This document shows positions 23,353 to 33,347 of a stretch of 64,000 bases of DNA, piece after piece. The translations under genes and the position numbers were made by a program. Origin of the DNA: Tragulus kanchil (taxonomy: Eukaryota > Chordata > Mammalia > Artiodactyla > Tragulidae); the NCBI GenBank assembly GCA_022376925.1, contig JAIOJX010000001.1:35372170-35436169 (forward strand), given 5' to 3'. The notes beneath the pieces are model-generated. The model did not search any database. It was given only the letters and a program-made list of their open reading frames with translations, and was not told where the DNA came from. The first letter of the stretch is position 1. The number at the start of each line of letters is the position of its first letter.

Positions 23353-25689
23353 CCTTATCACCAAAAAACTCTATCATTAGCATAAACCTTCTTACACAGT
23401 CTTATCGATTTTCATCACTGTTATCACCCACTGTTAGGATAAATGGAGTTTAAAGGCATTCCAACCAAGTTGGTATGTTTTTAAGAAAAAAACACAAGCG
23501 AATGTGGCCCTTGATCTTTATGACATTAATATCAGCCACTCTTTACATTTGCAAATTAGGTTTTCCTAATTGGTTGAAGGCTTTATATCTGATTTGAATT
23601 ATGAAAACATCGTTGTGAGAAGAATACACACACTGAATAAGAATAACCCGTTAGCTGGGACTTGAAAATCCTTGTCATGGAGACACTTTTAAAGGACTGT
23701 TACATAATATCCTACAATGTGCTGTAAGATTTAATTATCTGACAACATCGAAAGATATAGCTTTTAATTATAAGTGAAACTGGTTAGGAATAGGAGAGGG
23801 AAGTAAATTAAATTATAGTACAATTTCTTGATATTTGATTATTTTAATGAGATACATGTTTTTAAAATAAGAAGAACTTATCCAATGACCCATCGGTGTC
23901 TATAGGGTCTTGGTTACTTTATGCATCTTCTCTTGATTGCATCTGTCAAGTTGAGCAAGATAACTTATGATTTAAAGAGATAGGAATTTCTCCCTAATAA
24001 AATAAAAACTCCCCTATTCTGGGGAAAGGTTAGTGAATATGAAGAAATAAGAGACTCTTGAACAAGGAAGTACCTGTTCCTTGCTCCAAGAGTGTCTCAA
24101 TGATGAGACAAGCCTCAGATAATACAGCCATAATGAGGTGCTCAGTAACTCCAGCTTTGACAAAGAACTCTTTTCCTCTAGCATACAGCAGAGGCACTAG
24201 AGCTTACAAATCTGAAATGAGTTTGCAGTCTGGAACGGTGTGTGTCTTAGTAGACTATATGAATAGATCTGTCCGTCTGAAACGCTGGCTCCCAAATTTT
24301 GATAACATTTGAAGTGGAAGGGAACCACAAAAATAAATGAGGCTGTTTTTTCTTTCATATTAGCAAGATGAGGGCTCAAAGTTTAAATTCCTCCAAGGAC
24401 CCTTCTGTCTCCAAAAGCTCAGGGCCACCACATGAATGTTAAATTAATGGGCAGCCCATTTGTCAGGCCAACAAGCTCCCTTTGCCTTTATACCGTCCCA
24501 CCTCTGCTCGGGTCAACTGGTCCTTATCACCAAAAACTCTATCATTAGCATAAACCTTCTTACACAGTCTTATCGATTTTCATCACTGTTATCACCCACT
24601 GTTAGGATAAATGGAGTTTAAAGGCATTCCAACCAAGTTGGTATGTTTTTAAGAAAAAACACAAGCGAATGTGGCCCTTGATCTTTATGACATTAATATC
24701 AGCCACTCTTTACATTTGCAAATTAGGTTTTCCTAATTGGTTGAAGGCTTTATATCTGATTTGAATTATGAAAACATCGTTGTGAGAAGAATACACACAC
24801 TGAATAAGAATAACCCGTTAGCTGGGACTTGAAAATCCTTGTCATGGAGACACTTTTAAAGGACTGTTACATAATATCCTACAATGTGCTGTAAGATTTA
24901 ATTATCTGACAACATCGAAAGATATAGCTTTTAATTATAAGTGAAACTGGTTAGGAATAGGAGAGGGAAGTAAATTAAATTATAGTACAATTTCTTGATA
25001 TTTGATTATTTTAATGAGATACATGTTTTTAAAATAAGAAGAACTTATCCAATGACCCATCGGTGTCTATAGGGTCTTGGTTACTTTATGCATCTTCTCT
25101 TGATTGCATCTGTCAAGTTGAGCAAGATAACTTATGATTTAAAGAGATAGGAATTTCTCCCTAATAAAATAAAAACTCCCCTATTCTGGGGAAAGGTTAG
25201 TGAATATGAAGAAATAAGAGACTCTTGAACAAGGAAGTACCTGTTCCTTGCTCCAAGAGTGTCTCAATGATGAGACAAGCCTCAGATAATACAGCCATAA
25301 TGAGGTGCTCAGTAACTCCAGCTTTGACAAAGAACTCTTTTCCTCTAGCATACAGCAGAGGCACTAGAGCTTACAAATCTGAAATGAGTTTGCAGTCTGG
25401 AACGGTGTGTGTCTTAGTAGACTATATGAATAGATCTGTCCGTCTGAAACGCTGGCTCCCAAATTTTGATAACATTTGAAGTGGAAGGGAACCACAAAAA
25501 TAAATGAGGCTGTTTTTTCTTTCATATTAGCAAGATGAGGGCTCAAAGTTTAAATTCCTCCAAGGACCCTTCTGTCTCCAAAAGCTCAGGGCCACCACAT
25601 GAATGTTAAATTAATGGGCAGCCCATTTGTCAGGCCAACAAGCTCCCTTTGCCTTTATACCGTCCCACCTCTGCTCGGGTCAACTGGTC
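23353..25689. repeat. Tandem duplication 7, period 1167-1169 bp
   Basis: Bases 23353-24521 recur at 24522-25689. The differences I see are one A fewer in two A-runs (caccaaaaaactc, aagaaaaaaacac). The content looks single-copy, AT-rich and not obviously repeat-derived. The identical 84-codon frames at 24058 and 25225 are unsupported. Confidence 0.9.
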
Positions 25690-25942
25690 TAGGTTGAGAA
25701 ACACCTTCCCTTCCTCTAGCAGTTTCTCTACTAGTTTCAGAAATTTGGAAGAGCTGTATGGCAGTCAATTTAGCACATGTCAAGGCCTATTCTAAATGGG
25801 CCAGAGTCATACATCCTATCCTATATGTAAATATCCCTCAGCCTTGTACTAGCCTCCAATCTCACAGGCAGACACATTTTTGCAAGGTGCTAAACTGTGT
25901 GTTATATGGGGTCCCTCAAAAATCCGTATATTGAAGGAAGAG

Positions 25943-28118
25943 ATTTGATTCTTACTCAGATTGTAGACAGAAAATTAGCCTCTGAGAGAAAGCATTTATG
26001 AGACAACCACTAGGAGCTTGGAGAAGAATGAGCACTCTGCTCTTTTTGTTTTGTTTATGAAGAAACTGGCCATTTCCTGATAGACCACACCCATGAAATA
26101 ACCCTGCAGCTAGTAATGCTGAAGTTAAGGCTTCCTGATGGGAAGATCACATAGATAGGAAGCCAATTTTTTCTCCAAGAATGCAGACTGGCTAGTTTTA
26201 GTTGAGGCAGTTGATGCTCGTGATGGTTGTGGTTTAGTCGCTAAGTCCTGTCCGATGACTCTTTGGACCCCATGGGCTATAACCTGCCAGGCTCCTCCGC
26301 CCATGAGATTCTCCAGGCAACAATACTGGAGGGAGTTGCCATGTCCTTCTTCAGGAGATCTTACTCACGCAGGGATCAAAGCCGGGTCTCAAACCAGGGA
26401 TTGCACTGCAGGCAAATTCTTTACAGACTGAATCGCCAGGGTGGTAGACGCTACCATTGACCTGTCCAGATTTCACTTGCTGGGCTAGTACATCCACACC
26501 CTGAGTTGCTATGAGCATTGGTTGCTAAAAATTCACAGCCACACCCTTGTCAGAGGATATCTCAGAGCTAAAACCCCTTTCCTCTCATGCCAACCGTACA
26601 CCAAGTCAGTGGATGAAACCTGGCTCCTTTGTCAGCTCTGTGGTGCCTTTCACATGCCAGAACTGCCCAGGATGCAGGCTGAGGCGACACTTCGGCTGAA
26701 CTAGAGCTATGCCTAGTTTCTTCCCCTGTTCTCCTCTGCATACCTCATCTCCATACATGTTTCATCTGAGAACACTGTCAATAAACCATTTTCAAAAGAA
26801 CCCTCATGTCACGCTCTGCTTCTAGGGAACCCCACTTAAGACATAAGGCTATTAATTTATGTTTTATCTCTATGGCTGTCTGTGTTCTCTGCTTTCCCTT
26901 TCTCAGCCAATTCTGTACTTTCTTGCCTCAGAGAAAGTTTGTGGCAGGACTTCCCAGATTTTATTTCCTCCAAATTCCAAATCCATTGTAAGAAATGAAG
27001 TTGGGGGAGTGAAGGATTTCCCTCATACCAATTTGATTCTTACTCAGATTGTAGACAGAAAATTAGCCTCTGAGAGAAAGCATTTATGAGACAACCACTA
27101 GGAGCTTGGAGAAGAATGAGCACTCTGCTCTTTTTGTTTTGTTTATGAAGAAACTGGCCATTTCCTGATAGACCACACCCATGAAATAACCCTGCAGCTA
27201 GTAATGCTGAAGTTAAGGCTTCCTGATGGGAAGATCACATAGATAGGAAGCCAATTTTTTCTCCAAGAATGCAGACTGGCTAGTTTTAGTTGAGGCAGTT
27301 GATGCTCGTGATGGTTGTGGTTTAGTCGCTAAGTCCTGTCCGATGACTCTTTGGACCCCATGGGCTATAACCTGCCAGGCTCCTCCGCCCATGAGATTCT
27401 CCAGGCAACAATACTGGAGGGAGTTGCCATGTCCTTCTTCAGGAGATCTTACTCACGCAGGGATCAAAGCCGGGTCTCAAACCAGGGATTGCACTGCAGG
27501 CAAATTCTTTACAGACTGAATCGCCAGGGTGGTAGACGCTACCATTGACCTGTCCAGATTTCACTTGCTGGGCTAGTACATCCACACCCTGAGTTGCTAT
27601 GAGCATTGGTTGCTAAAAATTCACAGCCACACCCTTGTCAGAGGATATCTCAGAGCTAAAACCCCTTTCCTCTCATGCCAACCGTACACCAAGTCAGTGG
27701 ATGAAACCTGGCTCCTTTGTCAGCTCTGTGGTGCCTTTCACATGCCAGAACTGCCCAGGATGCAGGCTGAGGCGACACTTCGGCTGAACTAGAGCTATGC
27801 CTAGTTTCTTCCCCTGTTCTCCTCTGCATACCTCATCTCCATACATGTTTCATCTGAGAACACTGTCAATAAACCATTTTCAAAAGAACCCTCATGTCAC
27901 GCTCTGCTTCTAGGGAACCCCACTTAAGACATAAGGCTATTAATTTATGTTTTATCTCTATGGCTGTCTGTGTTCTCTGCTTTCCCTTTCTCAGCCAATT
28001 CTGTACTTTCTTGCCTCAGAGAAAGTTTGTGGCAGGACTTCCCAGATTTTATTTCCTCCAAATTCCAAATCCATTGTAAGAAATGAAGTTGGGGGAGTGA
28101 AGGATTTCCCTCATACCA
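25943..28118. repeat. Tandem duplication 8, period 1088 bp
   Basis: Bases 25943-27030 recur at 27031-28118, including a Bov-A SINE. The frames at 26263/27351, 26522/27610 and 26806/27894 are identical pairs and show no family resemblance. Confidence 0.9.
26225..26455 (-). mobile_element. Bov-A SINE, diverged
   Basis: Reverse-strand Bov-A: 'ggtttagtcgctaagtcctg', 'ttctccaggcaacaatactg'. The head is degraded at the right. It recurs at 27313-27543. Confidence 0.8.
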
Positions 28119-28436
28119 AAAAGAAATCCCTTCTCCCACTCAGTAGAAAACAGGAGAGATCTGAGTCCCTTGAATAGACGAAACCACTGGCCTGCTCCCT
28201 GACATTCCACAAAAACAAAAAAGGAGGAACTAAAAGCTGCAGGCCATATGATGCCCCTGAAAGGCTGGATCCTACCCGGAACTGTTAGTCTCCCCAAATT
28301 CCTATGCCCTCTATGCCAAGCATGGCACCGAAGTTGCTTAACTGGTCCTTCAGAAAACAAAGATGATGGATATCACAGCTATAACACGTGTGGAAAGACA
28401 TCACCTGATAAGTCTATGTAGACTTTCTCTGGAGCC

Positions 28437-28640
28437 ACCAAGGAAGTGGCTCAGATGGTAAAGAATCTGATTGCCAAGCAGGAGATCTGGGTTCGATCCC
28501 TGGGTCGGGAAGATCCCCTGGAGAAGGAAATGGCAGCCCACTCCAGTATTCTTGCCTGGAGAATCCCATGGACAGACGAGCCTGGCAGGCTACAGACCCT
28601 GGGCTCGAAAGAGTCAGACATGACCTAGTGATGAAACCAC
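28437..28640 (+). mobile_element. Bov-tA SINE (left arm of inverted pair)
   Basis: This is a full element from 'caaggaagtggctcagatgg' through 'gggttcgatccctgggtcgg' to 'gaaagagtcagacatgac', with a (cca)n tail. Confidence 0.9.
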
Positions 28641-28662
28641 CACCACCAGACACACATGTATG

Positions 28663-28862
28663 TGTGTGCTCAGTTGCTCAGTTGTGTCCAACGCTTTGTG
28701 ATCCCATGAACTTGTAGCTCCCAGGTTCCTCTGTCCATAGAATTTTCCAGGCAAGAATACTGGAGTGGGTTGCCATTTCTTCCTCCAGGGGATCTTTCAG
28801 ACCCAGAGATCAAACCTGCGTCTCCTGCATTGGCAGGCGATTCATTACTGCTGAACCACCAC
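28663..28862 (-). mobile_element. Bov-tA SINE (right arm of inverted pair)
   Basis: This reverse-strand element runs from 'gtgtgctcagttgctcagtt' to 'ttcattactgctgaaccacc'. It faces the element at 28437-28640 across about 20 bp. Confidence 0.9.
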
Positions 28863-29124
28863 GATTATTTTGTAGAAAATTAAGATACCTAACATTTCTT
28901 TCCTATTTGAAAGGCCAGCAAAGGGAGATTATGATGCTATTATGAAAGAATCTGTTAAAAGATTGTTTATGAAGCATGTTCATTAACTCATCAAAGGTAT
29001 ACCCTGAAATTTAACCTGAAAAAAAAAAAAAAAACAATTCCAGGATATATATCATACACAGTCTAATTTCAAAAATTTTAAACACACACATCCACATTCT
29101 GACACAGATAGAAACACAAGGAAT
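28863..29124. other. Downstream flank of the candidate ARMCX-like gene, no gene seen
   Basis: AT-rich sequence with a poly(A) run near 29019-29034. I see nothing coding. Confidence 0.5.
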
Positions 29125-29146
29125 AGTAATTATTGGTGACACATTT

Positions 29147-29152
29147 TTTATT
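29147..29152 (-). terminator. Poly(A) signal AATAAA of the candidate ARMCX-like gene
   Basis: TTTATT on + is AATAAA on -, beginning only 7 bases after the stop codon at 29160-29162. Cleavage near 29125-29135 would give a 3' UTR of about 30 nt, which is very short but possible. Confidence 0.5.
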
Positions 29153-29159
29153 TTCTTCT

Positions 29160-29330
29160 TTACAGTTTTCTGTATTTTCTAAACTTTTTGTAGGCAGGAT
29201 TAATGTCTTTCGAATCAGCAGGTCTCTTCTTATTCTGCTCTCCCAATGTCAGTCGGTAAATGTAGTACCAGGAGCCAGCCCCGACCACCAAGCCAGTTGC
29301 CATCAAGCCCAAATTCTGAGCACGGCCCAT
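29160..29330 (-). CDS. ARMCX/ARMC10-like mitochondrial-anchor microprotein, 56 residues
   Basis: The frame starts at an ATG (29328-29330) in a strong Kozak context (AGCATGG). Residues 1-8 are MGRAQNLG. Residues 9-29 hold a hydrophobic anchor with GLVVGAG and YYIYRLTLG. This closely follows the N-terminal signal-anchor of ARMC10 and the ARMCX family (pattern MGR...G..(A/T)GL(V)xGAGxxYxIYRLTxG). Residues 31-56 form a basic tail with GEQNKKRPADSKD and KKFRKYRKL, and the stop is at 29160. No linker or armadillo repeats follow. In ARMC10/ARMCX proteins this anchor inserts in the mitochondrial outer membrane, so that location is inferred here. The gene is divergent from ARMCX2, about 7 kb from its promoter. 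A consensus acceptor precedes the exon and a promoter with donor site lies 0.6 kb upstream. I know no named gene with this product. Alternatives are a truncated ARMCX pseudogene or an annotated small gene that I fail to recall. Confidence 0.6.
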   Translation of the reverse strand: MGRAQNLGLMATGLVVGAGSWYYIYRLTLGEQNKKRPADSKDINPAYKKFRKYRKL

Positions 29331-29381
29331 GCTGCAGCTGGGGCGAACCTCTCAGGATTCTCTCGGGCTAGTGAAAGCCGC

Positions 29382-29989
29382 CTGGGCGCAGGAGACAGGC
29401 ACCGCAGGGTGAGCTGGAGCTAGGGGGCGGAGGTGTTGGGGGCGTAGGAAAGAAGAAGAAAATGAGACCTTGAGCTTCTTTTTCTTTTGCATCATCAACC
29501 CACTGATAGATGGACCAGCAGACAGGGACACACCAAATCCAGTACCAGGCAGGAACCCACAGGAGACAATGGGGACTCAGTACTGCAATGAACGCAGTGA
29601 ACGCGCCAATACCTGAATGCGGGCTCAAACCCGGATCTTTCCCTATCGGTCCAGGTGGTCGGCCCTGGCTCTCAACCCCCCAGCGCCCCCTCCCCCACTC
29701 CCATGGCTCCGCTCCCCGATAACTGCCTCCTCCCCTCCCCTCTGTCCACTCGAGTCACCCCAGCCAACCTTTTCAGCTGCCTTTTACAAGGCACGACACG
29801 AAAAAGAGGCTGGATTCGGGAAACAGAGACGCCTCTCCAAACTCGAAAATCCGAGCTCTACCCCCCACCCTGGTTCCAGGAGTCTCCAATCAATACCCAC
29901 CCTCGGCAGGAATCAGGACCGGTTTCCTCTGTCCTGCTCCTTCCTTGGCCACAGTCAGGCCACCTGCAACGAAATCAGGAGTCGGTTAC
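29382..29989 (-). other. Proposed intron of the ARMCX-like gene
   Basis: This is a 608-bp GT...AG intron with donor 'ctcag|gtaaccg' at 29990/29989. It contains an unexplained hydrophobic minus-strand frame at about 29460-29628 (see findings). Confidence 0.45.
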
Positions 29990-30056
29990 CTGAGCAAGAA
30001 CCGCTATCCGGACCGACTTCACCACACAGGCTCCTGGTCACGTGGAGCTACGTCAC
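29990..30056 (-). promoter_or_regulatory. Proposed exon 1 and core promoter of the ARMCX-like gene
   Basis: A CpG-rich segment without a TATA box carries a TGACGT site on - (30050-30055) and an E-box CACGTG (30039-30044). About 50 bp later comes a CAG|GTAACC donor (exon end 29990). The same E-box plus ACGT combination, with GGAGCT between, sits at the ARMCX2 promoter. The transcription start is not known and the limits are approximate. Confidence 0.45.
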
Positions 30057-30420
30057 CGGTGAGTTCAGGGTCCCAAATTTCCCCTCCTATTATTAGCGAA
30101 GTAGAGAGTGCCCTGCCCCCTTCCAGCTCCCCGCCCCCCCCCCGCCCCACGTCCTCCAGCACCACACAAAACACTGTCCCTCTTTTGACTCTTTGCACAT
30201 CCAACAAAGGTATTGTCTTCGATTATGAGAAGGGGCAGCGTTTTCTCCAGGGCTAACTGACCCATTCTTGCTGATTTTCTAGGGGATGGTCCCATCCTTT
30301 TCCCTGTTCCCTCCACTCTTTTTCTTTGGAATCAGTAACGTTCACCTCTGTAGTCCAGAAAATACCTGGAAATAGGGATGGGGGAAGGGGTGGCAGGAAA
30401 GGAAGCAGAGAGTACAAATG
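30057..30420. other. Upstream flank of the ARMCX-like gene, GC/C-rich
   Basis: Contains a C-run (ccgccccccccccgcccc near 30132-30149) and unconstrained frames on both strands. I see no gene. Confidence 0.5.
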
Positions 30421-30739
30421 GATTTGGTTATTTTCTGGTTAGCACTATTCTGTTTCTTTTTTTTTATGACGCACATTTTATTATGCCAAGTAGTAATGAC
30501 AGAACTACTTTCATACAAGAAGAAAAATGATTAAAAAGCATGTCCCATAAACAATCATTCTCACCACATAATGAGTTTCATACACGCAACTTCAAAGCTC
30601 TCTTAACATCCTGGACATCCTGTCACATGACAAGAACCTGATTTAGCTGATCATTTATTTGAGAGTTTACAATTCTGTGAATATGGCTTAACCAATTGGC
30701 TTTATTTCTGGACTAAAAGAGAGTCATTGCAAGTGCAAT

Positions 30740-31204
30740 GTTGGAAAGCCATTCCTTTATTTATTCGTTTATTCAAAATATTTCCTGAAACCTATTACAT
30801 ACCATGCATTGTTATCCATGCTGTGATTACAAGGTGAATAAAACAGACCTAAATCTCTAAATCACATAGCCCTTACATTGTAATGAGAGAGACAATAAAC
30901 TCGCAAATAAACTGTATATATATTGTTAGAGATACATATTTTAAAAAATTAAAAGCAGGAAAAGGAGACATGAAAAGTCAAGACAGGTTAAACTTTCAGC
31001 CAGGGTGACCAGAGAAGGCATCACTAGAAAGGTGACCTTTGAGTATAGACCTGAAGTCAGTGAAGAACCTAAGTGTGGTAACATCTGGGGGAAGAAGATC
31101 CCAGGCAGGAGGACAAAGATGCAAAGGCTCTGTGGAAGAAACAAGGCTAGTATATTTCAGGAACATCAAAAAGGCCAGGATCTGTGAGCAAAAGAGAGAG
31201 TAAT
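30740..31204 (+). mobile_element. Ancient LINE 3' region
   Basis: The classic old mammalian repeat string is present: '(attt)attcgtttattca', then 'tacataccatgcattgttat', 'gacaataaactcgcaaataa', 'gaaggcatcactagaaaggt', 'gaagaagatcccaggcagga'. The family is uncertain. It continues into duplication 9. Confidence 0.6.
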
Positions 31205-31470
31205 AGAAAATGAGGCAGGAAGGTAATGAGGTTGAAGAGCATAGGGCCTTGTCAGTTGTAGTGAGCACATTTGCATTTACTCTAAACCAAGGGAAGTGGG
31301 CAGGGAATTTGAACTTGGGGAAGGTATTGAGAATAAACTATAAGGAGACAAGAGTGACAGGGAGACTGGTTTCTCTACATCACTCATTGCAACAGCAAAC
31401 TGAAGAAGAAAATACAATGAAAGCATTTGTTAAACTGTCTCAGGCAGTCCTAAATTAAAAAAAAAAAAAT

Positions 31471-31491
31471 ATATATATATATATATATATT
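31471..31491. repeat. (AT)n microsatellite
   Basis: Poly(A) followed by about 10 AT units. A second tract is at 31603-31619. Both recur in copy B at 32549-32569 and 32679-32699 with different lengths. Confidence 0.9.
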
Positions 31492-31753
31492 AGTGAAGTT
31501 GATTCTCCTTGATCTGGCCCGCTGTTCTGGCAGTGACTCTCCCTTCTCCTACTCTGATAAACTTTACTTTCTTCTCACTGTAAAAAAATATGTATATACA
31601 AAATATATATATATATATTGTACATATATTAGTGAAATAGGAGTAGTGGAAACTTTGCTTATGTGGTAAGGAATTATATATTTATAATTTAATGAATTAT
31701 TCTTGGTTAAAATAATTAATCAAATTAAGTTAGATTAAATTAATTAAAAGAAA

Positions 31754-32285
31754 ATGGGCTTCCCAGGTGGCACTAGTGGTAAAGAACCCGCCTGCCAATG
31801 CAGGAGACATAAGAAGACAGATCCCTGGATCAGGAAGATCCCCAGGAGGAAGGCATGGTTACCCACCCCAGTATTCTGTTTTTTTTTTAATCTTTTGTGG
31901 GGATGGGGTGGGAGGGAGGGAGCAGGTGGGCCACTTCTATTGATCTTTCATTTATTTATTTTCATCCGTCTTTGTTCTTTGGCTCCTGTGGGCCTCCCAT
32001 CGCGGTGGCCTCTGTTGTCGCAGAGTGCCGGCTCTGGGCGCATGCGCTCCAGAGCTCCGGCTCGGTAATTGGACACATCAGTCCAGCCGCTCCGCGGCAC
32101 GTGGGATCTTCCCAGGCCAGGGATCGAACCGCGGACCTTGCACTGCAAGGTGGTGTCCTTACCCACTGGACCACCAGGGAAGTCCCACCCCAGTATTTTG
32201 CCTAGAGAATCACATGAACAGAGGAGACTGGTGGGCTACAGTCCATGGGGTCACAAAGAGTCAGACATGACTGAGCACATAAAAG
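31754..32285 (+). mobile_element. Bov-tA SINE split by a CHR SINE
   Basis: The Bov-tA head and first body half are at 31754-31875. The rest ('ttgcctagagaatcacatga' to 'gagtcagacatgactgagca') resumes at 32198. The CHR SINE between them duplicated 14 bp of the host. The arrangement recurs at 32834-33365. Confidence 0.9.
31876..32183 (-). mobile_element. CHR-type tRNA SINE nested in Bov-tA
   Basis: The target-site duplication cccaccccagtatt lies at 31862-31875 and 32184-32197. The head is at the right. CpG-rich body sequence ('ggcgcatgcgctccagagct') is preserved. Confidence 0.9.
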
Positions 32286-32955
32286 AAAATGAGGCAGGAA
32301 GGTAATGAGGTTGAAGAGCATAGGGCCTTGTCAGTTGTAGTGAGCACATTTGCATTTACTCTAAACCAAGGGAAGTGGGCAGGGAATTTGAACTTGGGGA
32401 AGGTATTGAGAATAAACTATAAGGAGACAAGAGTGACAGGGAGACTGGTTTCTCTACATCACTCATTGCAACAGCAAACTGAAGAAGAAAATACAATGAA
32501 AGCATTTGTTAAACTGTCTCAGGCAGTCCTAAATTTAAAAAAAAAAAATATATATATATATATATATATTAGTGAAGTTGATTCTCCTTGATCTGGCCCG
32601 CTGTTCTGGCAGTGACTCTCCCTTCTCCTACTCTGATAAACTTTACTTTCTTCTCACTGTAAAAAAATATGTATATACATATATATATATATATATATTA
32701 TACATATATTAGTGAAATAGGAGTAGTGGAAACTTTGCTTATGTGGTAAGGAATTATATATTTATAATTTAATGAATTATTCTTGGTTAAAATAATTAAT
32801 CAAATTAAGTTAGATTAAATTAATTAAAAGAAAATGGGCTTCCCAGGTGGCACTAGTGGTAAAGAACCCGCCTGCCAATGCAGGAGACATAAGAAGACAG
32901 ATCCCTGGATCAGGAAGATCCCCAGGAGGAAGGCATGGTTACCCACCCCAGTATT

Positions 32956-33268
32956 CTTTTTTTTTTTTAATCTTTTTTGGGGGATGGGGTGGGGAGGGAG
33001 GGGAGCAGGTGGGCCACTTCTATTGGTCTTTCATTTATCTATTTTCATCCATCTTTGTTCTTTGGCTCCTGTGGGCCTCCCATCACGGTGGCCTCTGTTG
33101 TCGCAGAGTGCCGGCTCTGGGCGCATGCGCTCCAGAGCTCCGGCTCCGTAATTGGACACATCAGTCCAGCCGCTCCCCGGCTCGTGGGATCTTCCCAGGC
33201 CAGGGATCGAACCGGCGGACCTTGCACTGCAAGGTGGTGTCCTTACCCACTGGACCACCAGGGGAAGT
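32956..33268 (-). mobile_element. CHR-type tRNA SINE (second copy, in tandem duplication 9)
   Basis: Duplicate of 31876-32183, with the target-site duplication at 32942-32955 and 33269-33282. Confidence 0.85.
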
Positions 33269-33347
33269 CCCACCCCAGTATTTTTGCCTAGAGAATCACA
33301 TGAACAGAGGAGACTGGTGGGCTACAGTCCATGGGGTCACAAAGAGT

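Larger units (their letters stand above)
29125..29381 (-). other. Proposed coding exon 2 of the ARMCX-like gene
   Basis: On the minus strand a pyrimidine-rich tract ending 'ctgtctcctgcgcccag' (AG at 29382-29383) precedes 'gcggctttcac', giving an exon from 29381 to the predicted cleavage site. The 51 nt before the ATG would be 5' UTR. A single coding exon after non-coding 5' exon(s) is the standard ARMCX gene plan. Confidence 0.5.

Noticed and set aside
24058..25479. Pairs of identical frames (24058/25225, 13534/14646, 15609/16710, 26263/27351, 56712/57799) as tandem gene families
   Set aside because: The whole 1.1-kb units are duplicated without regard to frames, the copies are near-identical in non-coding parts too, and none has a recognised domain.
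29133..29423. 96-codon plus-strand frame over the microprotein exon
   Set aside because: It is the antisense shadow of the minus-strand exon. The minus frame has a better start, a family match and splice signals.
29510..30256. Pro/Ser-rich plus-strand frames up to 159 codons
   Set aside because: They are frames opened by GC-rich composition, overlap each other, and run antisense to the proposed promoter and intron.
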